From: Thiorhodovibrio winogradskyi
Lineage (GTDB): Bacteria; Pseudomonadota; Gammaproteobacteria; Chromatiales; Chromatiaceae
Assembly: GCF_036208045.1 (NCBI RefSeq)
Contig: NZ_CP121472.1
Coordinates: forward strand, 3,545,531 to 3,609,530
Length of the DNA: 64,000 nt
Direction: 5' to 3'
The notes under the pieces are model-generated. The model worked only from the letters and a program-made list of their open reading frames with translations. It ran no database searches and was not told where the DNA came from. Made by a program: the position numbers and the translations under genes. This document shows positions 1 through 9,298 of the stretch, piece by piece; the stretch's first letter is position 1; the number at the start of each line of letters is the position of its first letter.

Positions 1-706
1 AGGCTCCGAGCAAGGGATAGGCATCCATCAGGCGGCGTTTGGCCCGCTGCGCCTCGGTATCCCGGGGCAGCGCATCCCCTGGCTCCTGGTGTCCTGCCGC
101 GACCTGCAAAGCCACCCCCACGCCACGGGCAATGCCTGCCGCGAAATCAGCGCGCCAATCGTCCCGCGTCCGGCATCGACGCCAACGGTGTCGAGTCGCC
201 TCCAGCTCGATGAACAGCGGATGATCCGCGCCACACCAGGCTTCGCGCCAGGCAATCAATGTCGGTTCGGGAGGATTCGCCCTGAATTGCTGAAACAGCG
301 CCGCTTCGCCACCGGCGGGAAGGGATAGCGGTGGATGCCACAAGGCCTCCGGCAGTGGCCCGATTTTGAGTCCGTCACAAAAGTGTTCCGCCGCCAGCAG
401 GCAGGCCAACTCCCAGAGCGCTTGCGGCTCCCGGCGTTGCACCGCCCCCAATCCCAGACACACCAGGGCGGTGGCGATCAGCCGCGCCCATTCGGCGGGT
501 TGAGCGCGGCGGCTGGGATGCAGCCAGATCTCGCCATGCGCGCTCAACACCAGCCAACCCGCCCGCCCCAGATGTTGATGATCGGTATCGCGATGGATAT
601 GACAGGCGTTGAGCAAGGGCAAGAGCACGGCCTGAGTCTGAAGCAGGCCGATTCCCGCCTGTTGCGCCTCCTGAGCCGGATTGGGGCGCGACTTTGCCTT
701 GGGCAT
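1..706 (-). CDS. Partial hypothetical protein next to MoxR ATPase
   Basis: This reading frame is open from an ATG at 706 to the left edge of the window, so only the first 235 or so residues are visible. It starts one base after the stop of the MoxR gene (TGAGATG junction), so the two are probably translationally coupled. No catalytic motif is recognisable. The position directly after a MoxR ATPase matches families of metallopeptidase-like/VWA-like partners (DUF2201 type), and a stretch near residues 95-125 has a similar feel, but this is inference from context. The family signature would lie off the window. Confidence 0.6.
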   Translation of the reverse strand, partial: MPKAKSRPNPAQEAQQAGIGLLQTQAVLLPLLNACHIHRDTDHQHLGRAGWLVLSAHGEIWLHPSRRAQPAEWARLIATALVCLGLGAVQRREPQALWELACLLAAEHFCDGLKIGPLPEALWHPPLSLPAGGEAALFQQFRANPPEPTLIAWREAWCGADHPLFIELEATRHRWRRCRTRDDWRADFAAGIARGVGVALQVAAGHQEPGDALPRDTEAQRAKRRLMDAYPLLGA

Positions 707-707
707 C

Positions 708-1766
708 TCAGCCGCGTCCCGCCAAGCGCGGCAGGTCTCGCGCGACCTCGACCAGGAACCAGTCCGGAAGGCGCCGCCCGGCATCGTCCTCGGCAACGAC
801 GGTCTGGGCAATTTCCACGCTGATACGCGCCAAGTCCTTGAGTCGATCCTTGGCCTGCAAGCTGAGTTTGCGGTGTTCAGCGCCCACGGCCGTCTCTTGA
901 TCCGGAAGTTCCTTCAGCAGCCGCCCGCGTAGGGATTGGGCGAGGAAATAGAGCAGATCCCGATCCTTCGGCTCCGCCGGCCAGCGCGCGTCGCCTTTGA
1001 GAATGGCGGTCAGCGCATGCTGTTGGCGCACCTGTTTGAGAAAGCCTTTGAATTGACCGGCGTGCGCCGGGGTCAGTAAGCCATGGGTTAAGGCCTCGAG
1101 CAGCTCCGGCGCGATGTCCTCGCCGAAGGAATGGAGCGCATCGGAGAGCATGTGCCAGGCCCGGGGCGTGGAGAAAGGTTCCTCATGCTTGGGCGGCTCG
1201 CTCCACAGATGATCTGGGCGCAGTTGAATATAGTCCAGTACCCAAGGATGAATGGCGCCCTGCTGCCTGGCCCATTCCAGCCATTGGCGATGATCGGCCT
1301 TCAGGTGAATATGCACCAGGCGATTGATCAGGGCCGAGGGCATGGGTTTGACGATGGCGGCATCCTTGGCACGATTGCCGGCGCCGATCACCAGAGTGCC
1401 GGGCGGCAAGCGATATTCACCGACCCGTTGTTCCAAAATCAGTGAATAGAACGCCTTCTGGATCTCATGGCTGGCCGCGTTGAGTTCATCGAGAAATAAC
1501 ACAAAAGGATCGTGACGAACGATATTCGCGGGCGGATAGAAGCGCGAACATTCACCTTCGATCTTCGGAATCCCCAGCAGGTCTTCCGGCGCCAATTGAC
1601 TGCCCAACAGCGAGACACATTCGAGTCCGACCTCCTCGGCAAAGCGGGTGACCAAAGCGGTCTTGCCGATACCGGGTGCGCCCCACAGAAACACCGGTCG
1701 CACCACGGCGACGTGGAGAAGAAACTCAAACGCCTGGTTGGGGCTAAGTTGGATCGCGGCATTCAT
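708..1766 (-). CDS. MoxR-family AAA+ ATPase
   Basis: This 352-residue protein is a MoxR-type AAA+ ATPase. It shows a Walker A motif GAPGIGKT near residue 29, a Walker B FVLFLDELN near residue 88 and a sensor segment with GAGNR near residue 130. MoxR proteins act as chaperone-like ATPases, usually with a von Willebrand A or metallopeptidase partner encoded beside them. Here the partner would be the coupled partial gene downstream. The N-terminus MNAAIQLSPNQA runs almost directly into the ATPase core, which is usual for the family. Its role is unknown. It is divergent from the PglZ-BrxL genes 2 kb away. Confidence 0.85.
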   Translation of the reverse strand: MNAAIQLSPNQAFEFLLHVAVVRPVFLWGAPGIGKTALVTRFAEEVGLECVSLLGSQLAPEDLLGIPKIEGECSRFYPPANIVRHDPFVLFLDELNAASHEIQKAFYSLILEQRVGEYRLPPGTLVIGAGNRAKDAAIVKPMPSALINRLVHIHLKADHRQWLEWARQQGAIHPWVLDYIQLRPDHLWSEPPKHEEPFSTPRAWHMLSDALHSFGEDIAPELLEALTHGLLTPAHAGQFKGFLKQVRQQHALTAILKGDARWPAEPKDRDLLYFLAQSLRGRLLKELPDQETAVGAEHRKLSLQAKDRLKDLARISVEIAQTVVAEDDAGRRLPDWFLVEVARDLPRLAGRG

Positions 1767-1889
1767 AACGCCATGTTAAGAGAATTTTTTAGCTCGCTGA
1801 CAAAAATTGCCCGGGCGAGCCCTTCGATATTAAACGTGGTCTGTCCCGGTTTTCCACTGCGGTTTTCCACTGTTTCCCCCAGCTGGGGA

Positions 1890-2381
1890 TTATTTCCTTG
1901 AGCGAAGCAGGTTCTTTGCGATCGTATAGCAATGCAATGCGACGGGAACCACGTCGATCAAGGTTTCGTTGATCTGTAGATGTTGCGACAGCGTGCGCGT
2001 CGTCACCTCGTCTGCATGCCCCTGGGTGGTGTTAAACAAGCGCACCATGCTCTCGAGGCTGCGCCCCGAGTACAGCGGTGTATCCAGTGAGGCGTAGAGG
2101 ATATCGGTCCCAGCGACGCCATCATCGAGCAGCCGCTGCACCAGATGTTTCAACATCACCGTCTTGCCAACGCGGCGAGGGCCGATCAGCACCACCGCCC
2201 GACGCACATCCAGGCTTAGCGCCAGCTGGCAGAAGTGCGGGAAATACGCCCGCCGCGGCCACGCCGCCTCCACCTGATCGATGCCAGCGCCGGCGCGCCA
2301 CCAAGGGTTATCAGCACCAAGCCGACGCTGAACCTCTTGGATGGGAATATCCAGCTGTGATGCCATAGAAGCGGGCTGCAA
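1890..2381 (-). pseudogene. N-terminal fragment of an AAA_14/DUF4143 ATPase
   Basis: The product reads as the first third of an ATPase with a C-terminal DUF4143 nuclease-like domain. Walker A GPRRVGKT is present near residue 68, followed by a strand typical of the family (ILYASLDTPLYSGRSLES). Homology stops after that motif, and the last 45 residues look unrelated. Full-length members are about 400 residues, so this 163-residue frame is a truncated remnant. The matching C-terminal half lies just beyond on the opposite strand, head to head. Starts at residue 1 or 6 are both possible. Confidence 0.7.
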
Positions 2382-2433
2382 CTCTTAAACTGTCAAATTA
2401 AGCAATGACAGAAAATCTTACTCTTACTTTCCA

Positions 2434-3073
2434 ATGGAAACAACACCAAGACAGGGACTTACGCGGTTGCGTTTGCATGCGTTTGGCGACAGAGAGGGCG
2501 AGCGATGCCTCAGCGTCAGCAAGCTCGCGGACGACTTTCGCACTTTTGTTGCCTGCGAGGTTGCTTTTCCTACTTCAGATTTCTCCCACCACCCTTGGCC
2601 GCTATCTGGACATCCTGGAAACCCTGCATATCGTCTTCGTCGTTCGGCCTTTTCACCGCAAGATCGCGCGCGCCCTGCTGAAGGAGCCGAAGGTGTATTT
2701 CTACGACACCGGTTTGGTTAAAGGTGACGAAGGCGTTACCTTCGAGAATGCCTGCGCTACCATGCTGCGAGCCGAGGTGCAGCGGCGGCGCGATGCCGAG
2801 GGACAAGAGGCGAGCCTTGGCTACATCCGCGACAAGGAAGGTCGGGAAATCGATTTCGTGGTCTGCGATGCCGATCAGCCGAGGCAACTGGTTGAGTGCA
2901 AGTGGTCGAATGTCGCGGTGCCAGGCTATCTGGCCGCCACCGCCGAGCGTTTTCCCGCGGCCCGAGCCACCCTGCTGGTCCGCCACGCGCGCCATCGCGA
3001 GCAACGCGGACCCGTGGCGGTCGAACCCGCCGCGCAGTGGCTGGCCGAGCTGGGCGGCGGGTCTTGGGCCTGA
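2434..3073 (+). pseudogene. C-terminal DUF4143 fragment of an AAA_14-type ATPase
   Basis: The stretch from about 2575 to 3073 encodes the C-terminal domain of a DUF4143 ATPase: ISPTTLGRYLDILETLHIVF, then the nuclease-like segments REIDFVVCD and QLVECKWS. Just upstream another frame carries LSVSKLADD, which belongs immediately before ISPTT. About 35 bases (roughly 2540-2575) separate the two pieces, so a short insertion has broken the frame. There is no start codon with an ATPase domain attached. The partner half is on the other strand at 1890-2381, so the locus looks rearranged. Confidence 0.7.
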
Positions 3074-3205
3074 GAGAGAAACAGACAAAAAAGCATTGGC
3101 CAGTCGGACAACCGGAACCCACCTTATCGGCTCACCTACCCGCTGGCGCCGCTAAAAATGATGGTATGATTCTTGCCAAAATTCGGTACCAGTAGAAAAT
3201 TTGGA

Positions 3206-3436
3206 ATGATCAAGACCATGCATACTGATTTTTATATTGCCGATGAAGTGGCTGGCGAGCTATTCAGAAGAGCGCCACAACAGGATGAACGCTCTGCCTT
3301 GCTCGAAAGAATCTTGAAAGATTATTTTCAGGCTCATCCTTCGAGTCAACCATCGGACATTGATCTCATCAATGCGCACGCCGATGAACTGAACTCGGAA
3401 GCTATCGACGTACTCGATTATCAGAGTGTTCCGTGA
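3206..3436 (+). CDS. Antitoxin of a MazEF-type pair
   Basis: This small acidic protein of about 76 residues overlaps the toxin gene downstream by 4 bases, the usual arrangement for type II toxin-antitoxin operons. I did not recognise a specific DNA-binding family. The sequence has a helical N-terminal half and an extended acidic C-terminus ([19 protein letters not shown]), as expected of an antitoxin that wraps the toxin. The start was set at ATG 3206. ATG 3218 ([10 protein letters not shown]) is equally plausible and an upstream start at 3173 is less likely. Function is inferred from the coupled toxin. Confidence 0.65.
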   Translation: MIKTMHTDFYIADEVAGELFRRAPQQDERSALLERILKDYFQAHPSSQPSDIDLINAHADELNSEAIDVLDYQSVP

Positions 3437-3756
3437 AACGCGGCGAATTGTATCGGGTTGCGCATCCTTCGGCACGCGACCCAAAAAAATCCAGGGTGTT
3501 TGTTGTTGTCAGCAGGCAGGTTTTGATTGATTCAAATTTTTCCACGGTGATCTGTGCACCGGTCTACTCTGCCTATCATGGATTGGAAACCCAAGTGCCA
3601 CTGGGAACCGAAGATGGCCTAAAGCACGAAAGCAGTATTTATTGTGACGAGTTGATTAGCTTACCCAAGGTCGCTTTAACGAATTTTATCGGGCGTTTAT
3701 CTCCCGCGAAGTCCGCAGAACTCGATAAAGCACTGATTGCCGCACTGGATTTGTAA
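3433..3756 (+). CDS. MazF/PemK-type toxin (endoribonuclease)
   Basis: The 107-residue product starts [20 protein letters not shown] and continues RVFVVVSRQ, the typical MazF/PemK entry where an arginine and a proline-rich loop precede the first strands. Family members cleave single-stranded mRNA at short motifs and arrest translation until neutralised by the antitoxin. The central segment CAPVYS and the C-terminal helix are also family-like. The length is normal and the frame intact. Its stop lies 30 bases upstream of the PglZ start, so the module sits directly against the putative defence genes. Confidence 0.85.
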   Translation: MKRGELYRVAHPSARDPKKSRVFVVVSRQVLIDSNFSTVICAPVYSAYHGLETQVPLGTEDGLKHESSIYCDELISLPKVALTNFIGRLSPAKSAELDKALIAALDL

Positions 3757-3786
3757 GATACCCAAGCCGTGCCGCGAGGTAAAGGA

Positions 3787-6321
3787 ATGAGCGAATCCAT
3801 CGCCGAATTCATCAGCCGGGAAGTTTTTCTCCCGCGCCTGGCCAAGCACCAGCTGCTGGCCGTCTATGACCCCGAGCGGCGTTATCGGGAACTCTGTCTC
3901 GCTCTGGCGAATGAAGAGCGCATGGTGGTGGATGCCACGGAATCCAGTATCGACAGCCGCCTGGCGGCCTTGGACGCGCTCGGGCGCATCGGTCGCCGGG
4001 AAATCCAGGAGCTGCTGGTCTATGTGCCCGCGCCCAAGCCCTTGACCGAGGAGGATCAGCAGAAAGACCCCTTTGCCATCCATGCCGCCTGCGGCGCCGT
4101 CTTCCCCGAGGGCGATGGCGATGATTATCTGGCGCTCTGCCTCAAGGCCAAGCCGGATGAGGCGACCCAGGTGCGGGCCGTCTTCGCCGAGGAGCCCAAC
4201 CCGAGTTTCGCGGTGATCGATGCCATCGGCGCTGGCGGCTTGGGCTGGCCCAATCTGCGCGCCCTGCTCGATCGGGACTCGAGCCGCGATCTGCTGTTCG
4301 CGCTCTTGGTGCCGAGCCAGGAACAGCAGGACAGACTCAAAGGGAATGAGGCTTGGGTGAAGGAGGCGCGCGAACTGCTCACGGGCAGTTTTGGTCTGCG
4401 CCTGAAAACCAAGGGCAAGACCTGGTCGAGCATCGCCGATGAGTTCTGGCGCTTTCTGCTGTTTAGTGAGTTCGTCTTCGACCTGCCGGAGACCTTGCCG
4501 GCGGCCTTGGCCGGCGTGCCCCGCGCCAGCGCGGCGGCGCGCCCGCTGGTGGAGGATCTCTGCGAGCGGCTGCGCAGCGATCTGCGCACCCAGGCTCGCT
4601 ACATCGAACAGGCCGAGCGCGTCGAGCAGGAACTCGATCTGGCACGGATTTGCGCCAATCTCACCGATCTCGGCACCCGCGACACCTTCGCTTTTGAGGA
4701 ACGCACCTTTCTGCGCCAGGCCATGGACGCCTTGCTGGCCGGGGACACTGATCAAACCCGCGCCATTCTCACCCAGCATCGCGGGTCGGTGTGGACCGGC
4801 AAGGGCGAGAGCCAGGCGCAATGGGATCTGTTGCAGGCGACCGCCACCCTGGTGGATACCTGCGCCGATCTGCATCGCGCGCTGGGCGATCACAGCAGCG
4901 GACTGGAGCCGCTGGTGGACTTCTATGTGCGCCAGTTGCGGGAGATGGACCGCTTGCAGCGGGAGTTCGAGCAAGGCGTCAGCGGATATGCCTGGCAAGA
5001 CGCCGAGGGACTAATGCAGCCGTTGATTGACCGCGGGCGACAGGTCTATGGCCAACTCGCCAGCAAGGTCCAGCACCGATTCATCAAGCATCTGCAACAC
5101 ACCGGCTGGCCTCTGAACGGCCGACTCAGCAACACCGAGGTCTTCGATACCCTGGTGGCGCCCAGACTGCAACAAAGTGGCCATCGCCTGGCCTACATTC
5201 TGGTCGACGCGCTGCGCTATGAACTCGGCGTGGCGCTGGAGCGCCAGCTGGCGGAAGAGGGCCAGGTGGAGCTGCGCGCGGCCATGGCGGCCCTGCCCAG
5301 TATCACCTCGGTCGGCATGGCCAGCCTGTTGCCCGACGCCCACGCGGGCCTGCGTCTGGTGAAGAGCGATGGCGAGATCGCGCCGCATCTCCATGACCAG
5401 CCGGTGACCACTGTCACCCAGCGCATGGACCTGATTCGCAGGCGCTACGGGCAACGCTTTCAGCAGGGCCGGCTGGATGACTTTGTGCGCAAGAGCTTCA
5501 AGCTCGACGCCGATGCCGATCTGCTGGTACTGCGTTCGGTCGAAATTGACAGCCAATTCGAACACCACCCAGACAGCGCGCCGGCCGAATTGACCCATGC
5601 GCTCAAGCGCATTCGGGTCGCGGTGACCATGCTTAAGGCGCAGGGATTCCGCGAGGTCATCATCGCCACCGACCATGGCTTTGTCATCAACACCCATGCC
5701 GGCTCGGGTGACACCTGCGCCAAGCCGGCCGGCGACTGGCTATGCGTGCATGATCGCTGCCTGCTCGGGCAGGGCGCGGAAGACCCTCAGCATTTCAACC
5801 TGCCGGCGGACAAGCTCGGCGTGCGCGGGGATTTCCCGCGCTTAGCCGGCCCCCTGAGCCTGGCTGCCTATCGCGGCAGCTTGGACTACTTTCATGGTGG
5901 GGCCTCGTTGCAGGAATTGGTGGTTCCCGTCATCCGCCTGCAATTGAAAGCCGCCGATCAACCCAGCCTCCAGCAAGCCCGGGTCACCCTGAGTTATAAG
6001 CAGGGCTTGAGCCAGCGCATTACCACCAGGGTGCCGGTGTTCGAGGTGGCGGTGGAGGCTCAGGATCTCTTCTCCCAGGAAAGCGAGTTCGAGATCCTGC
6101 TCGAAGCCCAAGACAAAAAAGGCAATGTCGTGGGCGAGGCCAAGCCTGGCGGGCTGGTTGATCCGGCCTCCGGCACCATTCGGCTGAAACCCGGCGATCA
6201 GGTAAAAATCGCCCTGAAAATGAGCATGGAATACGAAGGCAAGTTCAAGGTGCTGGCATTAAACCCTAATACCATGCGCATTTTCGCCCAACTGGAACTG
6301 GAAACGGACTACACGGTATAG
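3787..6321 (+). CDS. pglZ: PglZ-domain protein (BREX-type phosphatase homologue)
   Basis: This 844-residue protein carries a C-terminal PglZ domain, an alkaline-phosphatase-superfamily fold central to BREX anti-phage systems. Core motifs are visible: YILVDALRYELG near residue 470, the serine-rich segment SITSVGMASLLPD near 502, and IIATDHGF near 626. The N-terminal 400 residues are helical and not recognisable. ATG 3787 was chosen because GAGG lies 7 bases upstream; a GTG at 3769 is also in frame. The stop is 4 bases before the BrxL-like gene, so they form an operon. No brxA, brxB, brxC or pglX precedes it; the neighbour is the toxin gene. Confidence 0.85.
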   Translation: MSESIAEFISREVFLPRLAKHQLLAVYDPERRYRELCLALANEERMVVDATESSIDSRLAALDALGRIGRREIQELLVYVPAPKPLTEEDQQKDPFAIHAACGAVFPEGDGDDYLALCLKAKPDEATQVRAVFAEEPNPSFAVIDAIGAGGLGWPNLRALLDRDSSRDLLFALLVPSQEQQDRLKGNEAWVKEARELLTGSFGLRLKTKGKTWSSIADEFWRFLLFSEFVFDLPETLPAALAGVPRASAAARPLVEDLCERLRSDLRTQARYIEQAERVEQELDLARICANLTDLGTRDTFAFEERTFLRQAMDALLAGDTDQTRAILTQHRGSVWTGKGESQAQWDLLQATATLVDTCADLHRALGDHSSGLEPLVDFYVRQLREMDRLQREFEQGVSGYAWQDAEGLMQPLIDRGRQVYGQLASKVQHRFIKHLQHTGWPLNGRLSNTEVFDTLVAPRLQQSGHRLAYILVDALRYELGVALERQLAEEGQVELRAAMAALPSITSVGMASLLPDAHAGLRLVKSDGEIAPHLHDQPVTTVTQRMDLIRRRYGQRFQQGRLDDFVRKSFKLDADADLLVLRSVEIDSQFEHHPDSAPAELTHALKRIRVAVTMLKAQGFREVIIATDHGFVINTHAGSGDTCAKPAGDWLCVHDRCLLGQGAEDPQHFNLPADKLGVRGDFPRLAGPLSLAAYRGSLDYFHGGASLQELVVPVIRLQLKAADQPSLQQARVTLSYKQGLSQRITTRVPVFEVAVEAQDLFSQESEFEILLEAQDKKGNVVGEAKPGGLVDPASGTIRLKPGDQVKIALKMSMEYEGKFKVLALNPNTMRIFAQLELETDYTV

Positions 6322-6325
6322 CCAG

Positions 6326-8392
6326 ATGGATGCACTGGATGAAAAATTAGCCGCTGTCTTTGACGGCAAGGTGGTGCGCAAGGACTTGCTCCATCGCATC
6401 AAGAAAGGCACCAATGTGCCGACCTTTGTGCTGGAGTTTTTGCTCGCGCGCTTCTGTGCCAGCGATGCCGATGACGAAATCCAGGCTGGACTGGAGGCGG
6501 TGCTGGAGACCTTGCAGGACAATTATGTGCGCCCGAATGAAGCGAACATGGCGCAGTCCAAGGTAGCCACCAAGGGCAAGTACCGGTTCATCGACAAGGT
6601 GCATGTCAACTATGTCGAGAAAGACAAACGCCATTGGGCGGCACTGGAGAATTTTGACTCCCGCCGGGTGGCCATCGCGGAGAAATTCTACCGGGATAAC
6701 GACCGTCTGCTGCAAGGCGGCCTGTGGGCGGAAATCACCATCGCCTACAATGACATTGACGACGACGATTACACCTTTTATATCGAGGACCTGCGCCCCA
6801 TCCAACTGAGCCGCTTCGACTATGCCGCCTATTGCGCCGGTCGCGCTCAGTTCAGCCGCGAGGAATGGCTCGACATTATTCTGCGCTCCATGGGGCTGGA
6901 ACCGGCGAAACTCAGCCATCGGGTGAAGCTGCACTTTATCGCCCGGCTGCTACCCCTGGTGGAGCCCAATTACAACTTTATTGAACTGGGGCCAAGGGGC
7001 ACCGGCAAGTCTTATTTCTTCAGTGAATTTTCTCCCTACTCGACCCTGATCAGCGGCGGCCAGGCGACCAAGGCGACGCTGTTTTACAACAACCAGCGCA
7101 AGAAAATCGGCCTGGTCGGCTTTTGGGACACCGTGGCCTTTGATGAAGTGGGCGGGATTAAGATTAAAGACCCAGACACCATTCAGATCATGAAAGACTT
7201 CATGGCCAATGGGCGTTTTTCCCGGGGCGTGGAGGTGATTGCCGATGCCTCCATGGCCTTTGTCGGCAATCTGGATCTGTCCGTGCGGCAGATCGTCAAC
7301 TCAGAAGTCTATGATCTCTTCCAACCCCTGCCCAAGGAATTTGACCTGGCCGTCATGGACCGCTTCGCCGCCTACCTGCCCGGCTGGGAGATGCCGAAGA
7401 ACAGCAGCGACTTTCTCACCGGAAATTACGGCTTTATCACCGATTATCTGGCCGAAGCCTTTCATTATCAGTTAAAGCATAGCAATCGCTATGAGGAAGT
7501 CAGCCAGCGGATTCAGCTCGGCGCCGCCGTGGAAGGCCGCGATGAGAAAGGCATCAAAAAAACCGTCGCGGCTTTCTTGAAGATTTTGCATCCCGCCGGC
7601 CCGCCGGAGCCTGCCGAATTCGATGAATATGTCAGTTATGCCGTGGAAAGCCGGCGCCGCGTCAAGGAGCAGATGAACAAGCGCAAGTCCGATGATGAAT
7701 TCGCGCTGATCAATCTGTCCTTCATCAACAGCCAGGGCCAAGAGCGCATCGTCTTCTGCCCCGAGTCCCAATCAGCCCCGGCCACCCAGGCGCCGGCGCG
7801 AAAGAATATTCACCAGTCAACGCAAGCCGAGGCCCCAGCCACACCAACGCCAGCGCCTCCCGCCGTGCAACCCGATGCCGACATTGCCGTCGCGGAACCA
7901 CCGGCCATCCCGGCATTGAAGGAACAGCATTTCACCATCCACTACGGCGCCACCGGGTTTAGCTATGAGTCCCTCATCGGCCCTTATCTGGTCAATGCCA
8001 CAGCCGTGGTGGTCGAAGATCCCTATATCCGCGCCAATCACCAGATCCAAAATTTTGTCCGCTGCTGCGAGACCCTGGTCAAGCAAGGGACCATCAAAAA
8101 GATCACCCTGACCACCGCCTATGATGACAAAACCGACATCAAGGAAATGGCCGGGCGGCTGGATGAACTCAAACAAAGCCTGCTGGAAATGGATATTCAA
8201 CTCGACATACAAATTAACGCGAATTTACATGATCGCGAAATCCGCATCGACAATGGCTGGATCATCAAGATTGGCCGGGGATTGGATTTTTACCAAAAGC
8301 CCGACAGCTGGTACGGCATTGGATCAACCGATTTAAGCCTAAGACGCTGCCTGGAAACAAAAGTCGACATCCACCAAGATCCAGCGCCTTGA
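6326..8392 (+). CDS. brxL: BrxL-like AAA+ protein with MIT_C-type C-terminus
   Basis: The 688-residue product has the BrxL core. Its N-terminal part (about 1-200) is followed by an AAA+ module with Walker A GPRGTGKS near residue 223 and VGFWDTVAFDEVGG near 263. BrxL is the Lon-related ATPase of BREX, which binds DNA and forms rings. A Lon S16 protease domain normally follows. Here a proline/alanine-rich linker (about 480-530) leads instead to a segment resembling the phospholipase-D-like MIT_C domain: EDPYIRANHQIQNF near 565, then LHDREIRIDNGW and IKIGRGLDF near 635-655. I see no Lon Ser/Lys dyad. It is coupled to pglZ with a 4-base gap. Confidence 0.85.
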   Translation: MDALDEKLAAVFDGKVVRKDLLHRIKKGTNVPTFVLEFLLARFCASDADDEIQAGLEAVLETLQDNYVRPNEANMAQSKVATKGKYRFIDKVHVNYVEKDKRHWAALENFDSRRVAIAEKFYRDNDRLLQGGLWAEITIAYNDIDDDDYTFYIEDLRPIQLSRFDYAAYCAGRAQFSREEWLDIILRSMGLEPAKLSHRVKLHFIARLLPLVEPNYNFIELGPRGTGKSYFFSEFSPYSTLISGGQATKATLFYNNQRKKIGLVGFWDTVAFDEVGGIKIKDPDTIQIMKDFMANGRFSRGVEVIADASMAFVGNLDLSVRQIVNSEVYDLFQPLPKEFDLAVMDRFAAYLPGWEMPKNSSDFLTGNYGFITDYLAEAFHYQLKHSNRYEEVSQRIQLGAAVEGRDEKGIKKTVAAFLKILHPAGPPEPAEFDEYVSYAVESRRRVKEQMNKRKSDDEFALINLSFINSQGQERIVFCPESQSAPATQAPARKNIHQSTQAEAPATPTPAPPAVQPDADIAVAEPPAIPALKEQHFTIHYGATGFSYESLIGPYLVNATAVVVEDPYIRANHQIQNFVRCCETLVKQGTIKKITLTTAYDDKTDIKEMAGRLDELKQSLLEMDIQLDIQINANLHDREIRIDNGWIIKIGRGLDFYQKPDSWYGIGSTDLSLRRCLETKVDIHQDPAP

Positions 8393-8466
8393 TCCCCACC
8401 CGAAGCACTCGCCCTGTCATCTTCCCGCGGGTGGATTACTCGCCATGTCGCTGTGCTTTGCGCCGA

Positions 8467-8601
8467 CTAAGCCGTGCCGCCCTTGACGTTTCCGAGCAAG
8501 GTTTTGGATTCGTCCTTGGTCTTTTTTGCTGAGCGTTTTTCTTTCAACGTGTGAGTGGGTTTTTTCTTGGATTCTTTGTTGCTTTGGCGTTCTTTGGTCA
8601 T
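8467..8601 (-). CDS. Small lysine-rich protein
   Basis: A 44-residue, strongly basic protein beginning MTKERQSNKESKKKPTHT. Very similar short lysine-rich proteins of the pattern xKxRQSNKExKK...TxKEK are common as hypothetical proteins in proteobacteria. A good ribosome-binding site (GGAG, spacing about 8) precedes the ATG at 8601. Its role is unknown; the composition suggests nucleic-acid or ribosome association, but that is only inference. Confidence 0.65.
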   Translation of the reverse strand: MTKERQSNKESKKKPTHTLKEKRSAKKTKDESKTLLGNVKGGTA

Positions 8602-8733
8602 GGAACAATCTCCGGATGATGTTAAATCGGGTGGCTGGAGGATTGAGGGTGCTGAGCGCTGGCGGGACTTGACAGGCGCGTTCAACCACCAACCCAAAAT
8701 CAGCCATAGTGAATGGTGAGCCGGTTTTGGGTG

Positions 8734-8988
8734 TTAGCCGCGAACCCACGCGCGCTGGACAGCCAGAATATCGATACCATGGCCAGCGAGCTGGTGGTCT
8801 GTTTCCGCAAGCTTACGCCGATCGCCGTCTGTCTGACTGCGCCGATAGATTAAGGCGATTCTGCGCCGCTCGCGGATTAAGTCCTTGACTAGTAAGTCGG
8901 AAGGCTCGTCTCCTTCCGCCATCGGTCGACGGGATGAAAACGCTTGTTGGCGACGGATGGATGTTTTGTCGAATTGAGTCATTATCAA
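8734..8988 (-). CDS. Hypothetical protein, 84 residues
   Basis: A short, highly charged protein (MIMTQFDKTSIRRQQAFS...) with an arginine-rich central helix. A TAGGAG ribosome-binding site lies about 8 bases before the ATG at 8988. No domain is recognised. It is oriented with the two other small genes on this strand, the lysine-rich protein and the DUF2892 protein. The separation is over 80 bases on each side, so co-transcription is uncertain. Confidence 0.5.
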   Translation of the reverse strand: MIMTQFDKTSIRRQQAFSSRRPMAEGDEPSDLLVKDLIRERRRIALIYRRSQTDGDRRKLAETDHQLAGHGIDILAVQRAWVRG

Positions 8989-9076
8989 GCTCCTACGCGG
9001 CTCGTTATTTTGCTGGTTTCCTCACTCTGGCAATGGCGGTTAGCGTGCATTCATAAACAACTGGCGGCCTCATGGT

Positions 9077-9298
9077 CTATTCGCTGGCTTCCACTGGTTT
9101 TTTATTGGAACGGAAATTAAACAGTGCGTAGAATGGGCAGAAGCGGAAATAGGCGGTGGCGAGCACAACGGCGCCAATCACCGCAACCACCCAGCCACCA
9201 CCAAGAAAGGCCGCAATAATCATCAGAGCGCCTGTGATCGCGCGGATTAAAGTATCGACATTGCCGATGTTGGGTTGTTTGTAATCAAAACGCATCAT
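9077..9298 (-). CDS. DUF2892 (YgaP-type) inner-membrane protein
   Basis: The 73-residue product begins MMRFDYKQPNIGNVDTLIR, the standard DUF2892 opening with a conserved N..N.D...R pattern. Two hydrophobic helices follow (ITGALMIIAAFLGGG and VAVIGAVVLATAYFRFCPF). This family is a small two-helix membrane domain, often fused to or near rhodanese/sulfur proteins. The start at 9298 has an AGGAG ribosome-binding site 5 bases upstream. The open frame extends far upstream, but that extension is arginine-rich and not family-like. Confidence 0.85.
   Translation of the reverse strand: MMRFDYKQPNIGNVDTLIRAITGALMIIAAFLGGGWVVAVIGAVVLATAYFRFCPFYALFNFRSNKKPVEASE

Noticed and set aside
3697-4998. Long open frame antisense to pglZ (433 codons)
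   Set aside because: It lies opposite a gene with clear domain motifs, has no recognisable domain, and is the usual mirror frame of high-GC coding DNA.
3787-8392. Complete BREX type 1 system
   Set aside because: Only PglZ and a BrxL-like protein are present; no brxA, brxB, brxC or pglX lies upstream, where the neighbour is a toxin gene.
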